A stretch of 64,000 nucleotides of DNA from positions 186,001 through 250,000 of the forward strand of contig NZ_SCMU01000001.1 in the NCBI RefSeq assembly GCF_005503695.1, in the 5' to 3' direction. Made by a program: the position numbers and the translations under genes. Position 1 is the first letter of the stretch. Every line of letters begins with the position of its first letter. Below the pieces are notes generated by a model. It saw only the letters and a list, made by a program, of their open reading frames with translations, did not search any database and had not been told where the DNA came from. Positions 1 to 8,613 of the stretch are shown here, in pieces. Source of the stretch: Sphingopyxis sp. 2PD (GTDB taxonomy: Bacteria > Pseudomonadota > Alphaproteobacteria > Sphingomonadales > Sphingomonadaceae).

Positions 1-163
1 GCGCGCCGTCACCTCGACCGACGGCATGACCGCTGACATCTACCCCTTCGACGCCGCCTTCCTCAGCCGCTGCGCGACGCGCATCATCAACGAGGTGCAG
101 GGCATCAACCGCGTGGTGTACGACTATACGTCGAAACCGCCGGGGACGATCGAGTGGGAGTGA
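1..163 (+). CDS. guaA: GMP synthase (glutamine-hydrolysing), C-terminal end
   Basis: Only the last 53 codons lie in the window; the reading frame starts at base 2 and ends at the TGA at 161-163. The peptide ends in the motif [11 protein letters not shown] and contains [17 protein letters not shown], which are typical of the C-terminal dimerisation domain of GuaA. The full enzyme converts XMP to GMP using ATP and glutamine in the cytoplasm, as the last step of guanine nucleotide synthesis. The glutaminase and ATP pyrophosphatase domains would lie upstream, outside the window. It is convergent with the next gene, with 12 bases between the stops. Confidence 0.93.
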   Translation, partial: RAVTSTDGMTADIYPFDAAFLSRCATRIINEVQGINRVVYDYTSKPPGTIEWE

Positions 164-175
164 CGGGCAGACGCG

Positions 176-586
176 TCAGGCAGCGACTGGCGCTGTAGGT
201 CGCCAGCTCCAGATCAGCAGCAGCAGGCCGACGGTGATGAACAAGGCGAAGCCCGACAGCATCCACGCGTTGACATACCATTGCTCGCCCCATTCGAACT
301 CGCCGCCCATGATGCGTGCCCAGCCGCGAAAATGCTGGGTCGCCGCTACCGACAGTCCGAACACCGCGAACACTGCCGACAAATAACGCACCAACCAATG
401 CGCCGGATTAGGCAGCATCAACAAAAGACCGAGCAGGCCGATCACCGTCCGCTGGCTGCGGCAATAGGGGCATTCATAGACTACGCCGGTCAAATCGATA
501 GTCCACGTCAACACCGCGATCAGGATGGCGACGATGCCCACCGCGCGGCGATGGCGCAGCAACTGCTCCGGCAGGTTGTCCAGCAT
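176..586 (-). CDS. DsbB-like four-helix membrane protein with a single CxxC pair
   Basis: A 136-residue protein with four predicted membrane segments (about residues 15-33, 47-60, 66-84 and 110-128). The first periplasmic loop carries ECPYCRSQR, which matches the DsbB pattern CxxCxxxR just before the second helix. DsbB reoxidises the thiol oxidase DsbA and passes electrons to quinone. The second periplasmic loop, where DsbB has its second cysteine pair, has no cysteine here. The fold is therefore DsbB-like but the disulfide relay is incomplete, so the redox role is uncertain. The start ATG at 586 follows a GGGGGGA ribosome binding site. It could be a specialised thiol oxidase or a protein that has lost the relay. 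Confidence 0.6.
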   Translation of the reverse strand: MLDNLPEQLLRHRRAVGIVAILIAVLTWTIDLTGVVYECPYCRSQRTVIGLLGLLLMLPNPAHWLVRYLSAVFAVFGLSVAATQHFRGWARIMGGEFEWGEQWYVNAWMLSGFALFITVGLLLLIWSWRPTAPVAA

Positions 587-657
587 TCAAGATCCCCCCT
601 CTTTCTCTCGCAGCCGCTATACGCAGCTCCAACCCGCGGCCAGACCATTTTGTTACA

Positions 658-1017
658 CTATATCATCGTAACCTTGGCCGCCGGCGCTTCCGCCGCGGCG
701 TTGACCCCGTCCCACCAGTCGCCCAGCGCATCGATCAGCGGCACCAGCCTTTCGCCGTCCGCCGTCAGGTCATATTCGACGCGGCGCGGATAGCCCTCGA
801 ACTCGGTGCGCCGGACGATCCCGGCATCTTCCAGGTTGCGCAGTTCCATCGTCAGCATCTTGTGCGAAATCGTCGGATTGTCGCGCTGGAGATCGCTGAA
901 TCGCTTCGTTCCGTCGCTGAGATAATAGATAAGCAGCGTTGGCCAGCGGCCGCTCAACAGCTGCATCACTTCCTCGATCGGACAGCGCGAGACCAAATTC
1001 TTCATCACGACCCTCAT
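658..1017 (-). CDS. HxlR-family winged-helix transcriptional regulator
   Basis: A 119-residue protein with the HxlR (PF01638) signature: an N-terminal SRCPIEEVMQLLSGRWPTLLIYYL segment with a single cysteine (Cys12) before the first helix, then the recognition region FSDLQRDNPTISHKMLTMELRNLEDAGIV and the wing RVEYDLTADGERLVPLI. Family members often sense thiol-reactive or redox compounds through this N-terminal cysteine. It is divergent from a glutathione S-transferase gene, and a perfect palindrome lies 13 bases upstream of its start, so it probably controls both itself and the transferase. The start could also be the ATG at 1005; 1017 gives the longer frame. Confidence 0.85.
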   Translation of the reverse strand: MRVVMKNLVSRCPIEEVMQLLSGRWPTLLIYYLSDGTKRFSDLQRDNPTISHKMLTMELRNLEDAGIVRRTEFEGYPRRVEYDLTADGERLVPLIDALGDWWDGVNAAAEAPAAKVTMI

Positions 1018-1029
1018 GGTTACAAAAAG

Positions 1030-1046
1030 GTGCGTAATTTACGCAC
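1030..1046. promoter_or_regulatory. Palindromic operator between the HxlR regulator and the GST gene
   Basis: GTGCGTAATTTACGCAC is a perfect palindrome of two 8-base arms around one central T. It lies in the 92-base divergent region, immediately before the regulator gene. HxlR proteins bind such dyads as dimers, so autoregulation and control of the transferase at 1110 are the natural reading. Binding itself is inferred. Confidence 0.6.
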
Positions 1047-1109
1047 GAAACGAACGCCCTATATCGCAAATTGCTGCGCAGCTCCCCCTCACGAAGACGG
1101 AGCAATATA

Positions 1110-1814
1110 ATGGAACCGATCCTTATTTATGGCTTCCCGCTGGGAAGTTCCATGGGCCTTGTTGCGGCCCTCGAATGGCTGGGCAAACCCTATCGCCTGT
1201 GCCGCGTCGACATGCTCGGCGAAATGCGCGAGCCGTCCTATGCCCGCATCAACGCGCGGCACGAAACGCCCGCGCTGATCACCGATCAAGGCCGTGCGCT
1301 GACCGAAACCATGGCGATCGCGGAATGGCTGGCGGCGCGCGACGATGATCGCCGGATCAGCCCCGATCCGCTGTCGGCGCAATCCGACCGGATGCGGCAG
1401 ATCATGGCGTTCATCAACACCGGCTTCACCGGCGCCTTCAGCCCGCTGTGGGTCGCGCTCGAAATGGACCCGCCGCGCCCGGCGTTGCAGGCAGCGCTGC
1501 GCGAATATGGCAAGGAAGCCGTGATCGAACGCCATGACAAGCTGGAAGCGATGGTCGGCGACGACCCCTATTTCGTTGGCGACCGGCCGACGCTGGCCGA
1601 CGCGCTGTTCATCGGCATTGCGCGCTGGTTGGAGTTTCACGAGGTCGCCGATCCGGGGCGCTGGCCAAAGCTCGCCGCCCTGCGCACGCGGCTGGAGGCC
1701 GATACCGCGGTCATCTTTGCCACCGCGCTGGAAAGCGGCGACGGCGTGACGGGAAGCGGTGCGTTCCGCGGCCATATCCCGCTGGCCGAGGTGATCGACC
1801 GCTTCGGCACCTGA
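1110..1814 (+). CDS. Glutathione S-transferase family protein
   Basis: A 234-residue soluble protein. Residues 1-76 form a thioredoxin-like domain (EPILIYGFPLGSS, then HETPALIT with the cis-proline and the glutathione-binding ETMAIAEWLA). The rest is an all-helical domain with the usual YFVGDRPTLADA motif. GSTs conjugate glutathione to electrophiles or act as peroxidases or isomerases; the substrate cannot be told from sequence. An upstream in-frame ATG at 1071 exists, but 1110 starts exactly at the conserved fold and has a GGAG site 6 bases upstream. Divergent from the HxlR regulator, which suggests induction by an electrophile. Confidence 0.85.
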   Translation: MEPILIYGFPLGSSMGLVAALEWLGKPYRLCRVDMLGEMREPSYARINARHETPALITDQGRALTETMAIAEWLAARDDDRRISPDPLSAQSDRMRQIMAFINTGFTGAFSPLWVALEMDPPRPALQAALREYGKEAVIERHDKLEAMVGDDPYFVGDRPTLADALFIGIARWLEFHEVADPGRWPKLAALRTRLEADTAVIFATALESGDGVTGSGAFRGHIPLAEVIDRFGT

Positions 1815-1867
1815 TGATCGATGGCGGCGCAGTTGCGAGGCTGCGCCGCCCTTGATAGCATCGCGGC

Positions 1868-2350
1868 ATGGACCGGATCGAAACCCAGGCCTCGGGCGGC
1901 TGCCAGTGCGGCGCGGTGCGCTATCATGTCACCGCAGTGCTCGACACCTCGCACATTTGTCATTGCCGGATGTGCCAGAAGGCAGCGGGCAATTTCTTCA
2001 TCGCGCTGATCGGCGTCCCGCGCGACGCGATCCGCTGGACGCGCGGCGAACCCGCGACCTTCGCCAGTTCGGATAAGGCTTCGCGCGGCTTCTGCAGCGA
2101 CTGCGGCACCCCGCTGACCTATGACTATCACGACAGCAAGCATATCAACCTGACCACCGGCTCGTTCGACAACCCGGCGCAATTCCCGCCGCGCGTCCAG
2201 TTCGGGGTCGAGGGCCAGCTGCCGCTGTTCGAACAGCTGCCGATCAACGCCGAGGGTACCACCGAGGAAACCATGGCCGCCTACGTCGATGCCATCAGGA
2301 CAAGCAACCACCAGCATCCCGACCACGACACGGCGCGCTGGCCGGAATGA
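1868..2350 (+). CDS. GFA-family (CENP-V/Mss4-like) zinc protein
   Basis: A 160-residue protein with the family's cysteine pattern: GGCQCGAVRY near residue 11, CHCRMCQKAAG near 32 and FCSDCGTPL near 75. These cysteines bind zinc in the glutathione-dependent formaldehyde-activating enzyme (GFA) fold. The founding member promotes addition of glutathione to formaldehyde, but most family members have no proven substrate. The ribosome binding site is weak. It stands alone between the GST gene and purT on the same strand. Confidence 0.85.
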   Translation: MDRIETQASGGCQCGAVRYHVTAVLDTSHICHCRMCQKAAGNFFIALIGVPRDAIRWTRGEPATFASSDKASRGFCSDCGTPLTYDYHDSKHINLTTGSFDNPAQFPPRVQFGVEGQLPLFEQLPINAEGTTEETMAAYVDAIRTSNHQHPDHDTARWPE

Positions 2351-2421
2351 CGACCGGCGCGCTGGCGAATCCTGGCGACTGCGATTAGAGGCAGGACGAA
2401 ATTCCTGTAGCGGAGCCTGCC

Positions 2422-3603
2422 ATGACCCCCACCGCCACCATCCTGCTGCTCGGTTCGGGCGAGCTGGGCCGCGAATTCGTCATTTCCGCGAAACGCCTCG
2501 GCTGCCGCGTCATCGCGTGCGACAGCTATGACGGCGCGCCCGCCATGCAGGTCGCCGACGCCTTTGAAGTGTTTTCGATGCTCGACGGCGATGCATTACG
2601 CGGCGCGATCGAAAAGCATCGGCCCGACCATATCGTCCCCGAGGTCGAGGCGATCCGCACCGAAATCCTCGCCGAGGTCGAAGCCGACGGTTATCATGTC
2701 GTTCCGTCGGCCCGCGCCGCGCAGCTGACGATGAACCGCGACGCGATCCGCGATCTGGCCGCCAGCGAACTCGCGCTCACCACCTCGACCTTCGAATATG
2801 CCGAAACCCGCGAGCAGTTGCATGCGGCCGCGGTGCGCATCGGCTTTCCGCTGGTCGTCAAACCGGTGATGTCGTCGTCGGGCAAGGGCCAAAGCACGGT
2901 CAAAAGCGAAGCCGACATCGACGCAGCGTGGGACTATGCCGCCGCCGGGATGCGCGGCGACCGGCTACGGGTAATTGCCGAGGCGTTCATCGACTTCGAT
3001 TATGAGATCACCCTGCTCACCGTCCGCCACAAGGACGGTGTGACCTTTTGCCCGCCGATCGGCCACCGCCAGGAACGCGGCGATTACCGCGAAAGCTGGC
3101 AGCCTGCGGCGATGTCCAAGGCCGCACTGGCCAGCGCACAGGATATGGCGACCAAGGTCGTAGATGCCCTCGGCGGCCACGGCATTTTCGGGGTCGAGTT
3201 TTTCGTCAAGGGCGACACGGTCATCTTCTCGGAACTCAGCCCGCGGCCGCACGACACCGGCATGGTCACGCTGATCTCGCAGTCGCTGTCCGAATTCGAC
3301 CTCCACGCCCGCGCGATCCTCGGCCTGCCGATCCCGGCGATCAACGTGCCCGACGCCAGCGCCAGCGCGGTACTGCTCGCCGACCGCGACGCCAGCGATT
3401 TCGCGATCAGCGGGCTGGCCGACGCACTCATCCCGCCCGACCCCGCGACCGCGCTCGACTTGCGCATTTTCGGCAAGGCGGTGACCCGCCCCTACCGCCG
3501 GATGGGCGTCACGCTCGCGCGCGTCGCCGGCGGCACGACCGACGACGCGCGCGCCGCGGCGGTCGCGGCGGCGGCGCGGCTGACCATCGACTATCGCGAT
3601 TGA
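2422..3603 (+). CDS. purT: Formate-dependent phosphoribosylglycinamide formyltransferase
   Basis: A 393-residue ATP-grasp enzyme, the usual length for PurT. It makes formyl-GAR from GAR, formate and ATP, the folate-independent alternative to PurN in purine synthesis. The N-terminal domain has the GSGELGRE nucleotide-fold loop (residues 11-18). The ATP-grasp core includes [17 protein letters not shown] (142-158) and the metal-binding [14 protein letters not shown] near residue 276. The start at 2422 follows a GGAG site. It is followed after 17 bases by the VTT membrane protein gene, so the genes may be cotranscribed. Confidence 0.95.
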   Translation: MTPTATILLLGSGELGREFVISAKRLGCRVIACDSYDGAPAMQVADAFEVFSMLDGDALRGAIEKHRPDHIVPEVEAIRTEILAEVEADGYHVVPSARAAQLTMNRDAIRDLAASELALTTSTFEYAETREQLHAAAVRIGFPLVVKPVMSSSGKGQSTVKSEADIDAAWDYAAAGMRGDRLRVIAEAFIDFDYEITLLTVRHKDGVTFCPPIGHRQERGDYRESWQPAAMSKAALASAQDMATKVVDALGGHGIFGVEFFVKGDTVIFSELSPRPHDTGMVTLISQSLSEFDLHARAILGLPIPAINVPDASASAVLLADRDASDFAISGLADALIPPDPATALDLRIFGKAVTRPYRRMGVTLARVAGGTTDDARAAAVAAAARLTIDYRD

Positions 3604-3620
3604 CGCGTTAGACGGGGGGC

Positions 3621-4271
3621 ATGGCTGAACGCCCTTCCCTGCTGCGACGCTGGCTGATGATCATCGGCCTGCTGGCGATCGTCGTCGGCGTGCCGCTGAT
3701 CTTTCGCGAGGAATTTGTCGCGATCAGCGACCGGGTACTGGCGGCGGCCGACCAACGCCCCTTTGCCGCCGCCGCGCTGATCGTCGCCGCGCTGACGCTC
3801 GACGTTTTCCTGCCGGTACCGAACGGGGTGACCAACACACTGGCGGGCGCCGCTTTTGGCTTTGCCCTTGGCACCTTCGTCATCTGGCTGGGGCTGATGG
3901 GCGGCAGCACTGCGGGCTATGCGCTCGGTCGCTGGGGCGCGCGTCCGCTTGCCGCGCGGCTGCTCGGCGCCGATGATCTGGAGCGCGCGCACCGGATCGC
4001 CGAACGCGCGGGCCCGGTGGCGCTGATCGTATCGCGCCCGGTCCCCATTCTGTGCGAGATGACCCCGATCGCCGCAGGGATTGCCGGAATGGCATTTGGG
4101 CACTTTCTGTTCGCCGTGGCGCTCGGCAATCTGGGGGTCGGCGTCGTCTATGCCGCGATCGGCGCCGCGGCGGTCGAGCGGACATCGACCGAATTGCTGA
4201 TGCTGGGAGCGATTGGCGTGCCGCTTGCCGCATGGCTCGGCTGGCAGGCGATCGAACGATGGAGACGATGA
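3621..4271 (+). CDS. VTT-domain (TVP38/TMEM64-like) membrane protein
   Basis: A 216-residue integral membrane protein with an N-terminal helix (about residues 10-30) and several later hydrophobic stretches. The central segment has NTLAGAAFGFALGTF, GYALGRWGARPL and later SRPVPILCEMTPIAAGIAGM, matching the VTT (SNARE-associated/DedA-like) domain. Such proteins are membrane remodelling or lipid-transport candidates; the exact function in bacteria is not settled. Its stop overlaps the start of the acetyltransferase gene, which points to translational coupling. Confidence 0.75.
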   Translation: MAERPSLLRRWLMIIGLLAIVVGVPLIFREEFVAISDRVLAAADQRPFAAAALIVAALTLDVFLPVPNGVTNTLAGAAFGFALGTFVIWLGLMGGSTAGYALGRWGARPLAARLLGADDLERAHRIAERAGPVALIVSRPVPILCEMTPIAAGIAGMAFGHFLFAVALGNLGVGVVYAAIGAAAVERTSTELLMLGAIGVPLAAWLGWQAIERWRR

Positions 4272-4732
4272 TGATCATCCGACGCCTGGGACCCGCCGAC
4301 GTCGCCGCGATGCGCGCGCTCAATGCCGTCTATGCCGCTGCGTTCGACGACCCCGTCACCTATCGGATCGATCAGCCCGATGACGCATGGCTGGCGCGCC
4401 AGCTCGGCAGAGACAGCCTCATCCTGCTGGTCGCCGAGCTCGACGGCCAGATTGTCGGCGGCCTCACCGCTTATGACCTCCCGAAGCTCGAAGCGGCGCG
4501 GAGCGAAATCTATCTCTACGATCTCGCGGTCGATGCGGCGCACCGTCGCCGCGGCATCGCCACTGCGCTGATCGCCGAACTCCAGCATATCGCCGCCGAA
4601 ACCGGCGCCTGGGCGGTGTTCGTTCAGGCCGACTATGGCGACGATCCTGCGGTTGCGTTATATACCAAGCTCGGCGTGCGCGAGGATGTGATGCATTTCG
4701 ACCTGCCGCCCTTGCCGCGAACGAAAGACTGA
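4271..4732 (+). CDS. AAC(3)-I-like GNAT acetyltransferase
   Basis: A 153-residue GNAT enzyme. Its second half strongly resembles aminoglycoside 3-N-acetyltransferases of the AAC(3)-I class: RSEIYLYDLAVDAAHRRRGIATALI holds the acetyl-CoA-binding RRRGIATA loop, followed by QADYGDDPAVALYTKLG and EDVMHFD. That class acetylates gentamicin-type aminoglycosides. The start is chosen at 4271 because GGAG at 4261-4264 is 6 bases upstream; ATGs at 4259 and 4268 are in frame. It overlaps the VTT gene's stop. It could instead act on a native amine; resistance has to be measured. Confidence 0.82.
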   Translation: MIIRRLGPADVAAMRALNAVYAAAFDDPVTYRIDQPDDAWLARQLGRDSLILLVAELDGQIVGGLTAYDLPKLEAARSEIYLYDLAVDAAHRRRGIATALIAELQHIAAETGAWAVFVQADYGDDPAVALYTKLGVREDVMHFDLPPLPRTKD

Positions 4733-4753
4733 ACCCGACGAAGGGGACGCGCC

Positions 4754-5767
4754 ATGCTGCGCTGGTTCACTCGTATCATACTGGCCATCGTCGCGGTCGT
4801 AGCCGCGCTGTGGCTGACCGTCAGCTACATCACACCGCAGCCGGCAATCTGGGCGATCCGCGCGCTGTTCGATTCGGGCTCCGACGCGGCGAGCGCAAAA
4901 CTGCTTCCCAAGGTGCCGCCCAATGTCGAGACGATCCCCTCGGTACGCTACGATCCCGCCGATCCCGACGCACTGCTCGACATTTTTCGGCCCAAGGCTG
5001 CATCGGATGCACGCCCCGCCATCGTCTGGGTGCATGGCGGCGGTTTCGTATCGGGCAACCGCCATATCGTCGCAGAATATCTGAAGATCCTTGCCGCGCA
5101 GGGCTTCGTCACGATCAGCGTCGATTATACGATCGCCCCCGAAGCGCGTTATCCGACTCCGATCCGGCAAACCAACAAGGCGCTCGGCCATCTGGTCGCC
5201 AACGCAGGCCGTTACGGGATCGACCCTGACCGGATCCTGATCGGCGGCGATAGCGCGGGGGCGCAGATTGCGGCGCAAGTGGCCACAATTGCGACCAACC
5301 CCGCCTATGCAAAGGCGGTCGGCATCGCGCCGTCGGTCGGACCCGACCGGATCAAGGGCGCCATCCTCTTTTGCGGGGCGCACGATGTCACGATGCTGAA
5401 CCTCGACGGTACGCTCGGCCCGTTCCTGCGCGCCGTCGTCTGGGCCTATGGCGGCAAGCGCGACGCGATGGACGATCCGCAATTCCGCCTCATGGCGCTG
5501 CCCGATCATATAACGCGCGATTTTCCGCAAGCCTTCATCACGGCAGGCAATGGCGATCCCCTGCTCGGCCAGTCCGAACGGCTGGCAAACAGCCTGAAAA
5601 GGGTGGGCGCGCCGGTCGAAACCTTGTTCTTCGCAAAGGATCATGTCCCGGCGCTCGGCCATGAATATCAGTTCGATCTCGACAGCGCCGCGGGCAAGCA
5701 AGCACTCGATCGCACCGTGGCCTTTGCTCGCCGCGTGACGGAGAAGAAAGCGGGAACCTTGCCCTAG
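4754..5767 (+). CDS. Membrane-anchored alpha/beta hydrolase (HSL-type esterase)
   Basis: A 337-residue protein with an N-terminal hydrophobic anchor or signal (residues 5-27) and an alpha/beta hydrolase domain. The oxyanion-hole HGGG appears in IVWVHGGGFVSGN (around residue 95), and the nucleophile elbow GGDSAGAQ around residue 160. The C-terminal half has the acid in NGDPLL and a histidine in LGHEYQFD. It likely hydrolyses small esters in the envelope; the substrate is unknown. A good AAGGGGA site precedes the start. Stop is 32 bases before polA. Confidence 0.8.
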   Translation: MLRWFTRIILAIVAVVAALWLTVSYITPQPAIWAIRALFDSGSDAASAKLLPKVPPNVETIPSVRYDPADPDALLDIFRPKAASDARPAIVWVHGGGFVSGNRHIVAEYLKILAAQGFVTISVDYTIAPEARYPTPIRQTNKALGHLVANAGRYGIDPDRILIGGDSAGAQIAAQVATIATNPAYAKAVGIAPSVGPDRIKGAILFCGAHDVTMLNLDGTLGPFLRAVVWAYGGKRDAMDDPQFRLMALPDHITRDFPQAFITAGNGDPLLGQSERLANSLKRVGAPVETLFFAKDHVPALGHEYQFDLDSAAGKQALDRTVAFARRVTEKKAGTLP

Positions 5768-5799
5768 GCCGCCCTGCCCGCCGCTGCTACACCGCCGCC

Positions 5800-8613
5800 A
5801 TGTCCGAGAAGAATCATCTCTATCTGGTCGATGGCTCCAGCTACATCTTCCGCGCCTATCACCGCCTGCCGCCACTGACCAACCCGCACGGAGTGCCGGT
5901 CGGCGCGGTCTATGGCTATACGACGATGCTGTGGAAACTGGCCAAGGACCTGCATGACGCCGACGGGCCGACGCACCTTGCGGTCATTCTCGACCACTCC
6001 AGCCAGTCGTTCCGCAACGAAATTTACGACCAGTATAAGGCCAACCGCCCCGAACCGCCCGAGGATCTGCGCCCGCAATTCCCCCTGATCCGCGACGCGA
6101 CGCGCGCCTTTTCGCTGCCGTGTATCGAGATGGAGGGTTTCGAGGCCGACGATCTGATCGCCTCCTATGCCGAAGCCGCGGTGCGCGAAGGCTGGGACGT
6201 CACCATCGTTTCGTCGGACAAGGATCTGATGCAGCTTATCCGCGAGCCTGCTGACGGGCCGCACGTCGACATGCTCGACACGATGAAGAATGTCCGCCTT
6301 GGCCTCGACGCGGTGAACGAGAAGTTTGGCGTCACCCCCGACCTGGTCGGCGATGTGCTCGCGCTGATGGGCGACAGCGTCGACAACGTCCCCGGGGTGC
6401 GGGGCGTCGGGCCGAAGACCGCGACCAAGCTGATCCAGGAATATGGCAGCCTCACCGCGGCGCTCGACGGCGCCGAGACGATGAAGGCCAGCAAGCTGCG
6501 CGACAATCTGATCGAACATCGCGCGATGGCCGAATTGTCGCGCGTGCTGGTCGATCTGAAGCGCGACTGCCCGCTGCCCGATGCGCTGGACGACCTCAAG
6601 CTCGGCGCCATTCCGCCGCTACCGCTCAAGGCGTTTCTCGACGAGCATGGTTTCCGCTCGCTGTCGGCCAAGCTTGACCTTGGCGCGACGCCGGGCGGCC
6701 CGCCGACCCTGCCGCGCGCTGCCGCCGTGCCTGCGCCTGCTGCGAACGGCACGGCGTCGACGCCGACCCTGCCCGCGATGCCGCCCATCGACCGCTCAGC
6801 CTATGAAACGGTGACGACGCTCGACGCGCTCGACCGCTGGATCGCCGCTGCGCGCGCCGCGCATGTCGTCGCGGTCGATACCGAAACCGCCAGTCTCGAC
6901 AGCGTGACCGGACGGCTGGTCGGCGTCAGCCTCGCGACCGCGCCGGGCAACGCCTGCTACATCCCGCTCGGCCACGGCGGCACCGACATGTTCGCCGAAA
7001 AGCCCAAGCAGATCGCGATGGGTGACGCACTCGCGCGGCTCGGCGACCTGTTCGCTGACGATGCGGTGCTGAAAGTCGGGCATAACCTTAAATATGACAT
7101 CGGCGTGCTCGCGCAGCACGGCGTCACCATCGCGCCCTATGACGACACGCTGGTGATGAGCTTCGCGCTCGACGCGGGCAAGCATCAGCATGGGCTCGAC
7201 GAACTTGCCAAGCTCCACCTCGACCATGCCTGCCTGTCATTCAAGGATATATGCGGCACCGGCAAATCGCAGATCAGCTTTGCCGAGGTGCAGCTCGACC
7301 GCGCGACCGAATATGCCGCCGAGGATGCCGATGTGGCGCTGCGCCTGTGGAAGCTGCTCAAGCTGCGGCTGCCGATCGAGGGCGGCACGCGCGTTTATGA
7401 AATGGTCGATCGCCCGTTGGCGGCAGTGATCGAGGGCATGGAACGCGCCGGGATCATGGTCGACCGCGACTATCTGGCGAAGCTGTCGGGCGAGTTCGCC
7501 ACCGAAATGCTGCGGATCGAGGGCGAGATCCATGAACTCGCGGGCCAGCCCTTTGCGATCGGCAGCCCCAAGCAGCTCGGCGAAATCCTGTTCGACAAGC
7601 TCGGCTTGAAAGGCGGGCGCAAAGGCAAGTCGGGCGACTGGTCGACCGACCAGAACGAGCTTGAACGGCTCGAACGCGACGGGGTGCCGATCGCGCGCAA
7701 AATCCTCGAATGGCGCCAGCTGTCCAAACTGAAATCGACCTATACCGACGCGCTGCAACAACAGATCAATGCGACAACCGGACGCGTCCACACCAGCTAC
7801 AGCCTCGTCGGCGCGCAGACCGGGCGCCTCTCGTCGACCGACCCGAATTTGCAGAACATCCCGATCCGCACCGACACCGGGCGGCAGATCCGCGACGCCT
7901 TCATCGCCGCGCCCGGCCACGTCCTGATCGCCGCCGACTATAGCCAGATCGAGCTGCGCCTCGCCGCTCATATGGCCGACGTCCCCGAACTGAAGGAAGC
8001 CTTTGCACAGGGCCAGGACATCCACGCCGCGACCGCGATCGAATTGTTCGGCGAAAGTAACCGTGACACCCGCGGCAAGGCCAAGACGGTCAACTTCTCG
8101 ATCCTCTACGGCATTTCGCGGTGGGGACTGGCGGGGCGGCTCGAGATCACGCCCGACGAAGCGCAGGCGCTGATCGCACGCTATTTCGAACGCTTTCCCG
8201 GGATTTCGGACTATATCACCGACACGCTCGAAAGTGCGCGGGCGACGGGGTACACCGAGACATTGTTCGGGCGCAAAACCTGGTTCCCGCGCATCAAGGC
8301 GGCGAGCCAGAACGAGCGCGCGGGCAGCGAACGCGCCGCGATCAACGCGCCAATCCAGGGAACCAGCGCCGACCTCATCAAGCGCGCGATGGCCCGCATG
8401 CCCGCGGCCCTCGCCGACGCGGGGCTGTCCGACGTCAAGATGCTGCTCCAGGTCCATGACGAACTGGTATTCGAAGCGCCCGCGGACAAGGCGGAGGCCG
8501 CGGGTGCGGTCATCCGAACGGTGATGATGGGCGCCGCCGAACCGGCGCTGACGCTGTCGGTGCCGCTCGACGTCGAAATCGGTGTCGGCAAGAGCTGGGG
8601 CGAAGCGCATTGA
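5800..8613 (+). CDS. polA: DNA polymerase I
   Basis: A 937-residue protein with all three domains. The N-terminal 5'-3' nuclease has LYLVDGSSYIFRAYH at the start and the helix-hairpin-helix segment GDSVDNVPGVRGVGPKTATKL near residues 190-212. The 3'-5' exonuclease begins with VAVDTETASLD near residue 360, so the proofreading Asp/Glu pair is present. The polymerase domain has motif A DYSQIELRLAAH (about 714), motif B RGKAKTVNFSILYG (about 757) and motif C QVHDELVFE (about 884). It fills gaps in repair and Okazaki fragment processing. The following small gene starts on a TTG overlapping the stop. Confidence 0.97.
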   Translation: MSEKNHLYLVDGSSYIFRAYHRLPPLTNPHGVPVGAVYGYTTMLWKLAKDLHDADGPTHLAVILDHSSQSFRNEIYDQYKANRPEPPEDLRPQFPLIRDATRAFSLPCIEMEGFEADDLIASYAEAAVREGWDVTIVSSDKDLMQLIREPADGPHVDMLDTMKNVRLGLDAVNEKFGVTPDLVGDVLALMGDSVDNVPGVRGVGPKTATKLIQEYGSLTAALDGAETMKASKLRDNLIEHRAMAELSRVLVDLKRDCPLPDALDDLKLGAIPPLPLKAFLDEHGFRSLSAKLDLGATPGGPPTLPRAAAVPAPAANGTASTPTLPAMPPIDRSAYETVTTLDALDRWIAAARAAHVVAVDTETASLDSVTGRLVGVSLATAPGNACYIPLGHGGTDMFAEKPKQIAMGDALARLGDLFADDAVLKVGHNLKYDIGVLAQHGVTIAPYDDTLVMSFALDAGKHQHGLDELAKLHLDHACLSFKDICGTGKSQISFAEVQLDRATEYAAEDADVALRLWKLLKLRLPIEGGTRVYEMVDRPLAAVIEGMERAGIMVDRDYLAKLSGEFATEMLRIEGEIHELAGQPFAIGSPKQLGEILFDKLGLKGGRKGKSGDWSTDQNELERLERDGVPIARKILEWRQLSKLKSTYTDALQQQINATTGRVHTSYSLVGAQTGRLSSTDPNLQNIPIRTDTGRQIRDAFIAAPGHVLIAADYSQIELRLAAHMADVPELKEAFAQGQDIHAATAIELFGESNRDTRGKAKTVNFSILYGISRWGLAGRLEITPDEAQALIARYFERFPGISDYITDTLESARATGYTETLFGRKTWFPRIKAASQNERAGSERAAINAPIQGTSADLIKRAMARMPAALADAGLSDVKMLLQVHDELVFEAPADKAEAAGAVIRTVMMGAAEPALTLSVPLDVEIGVGKSWGEAH

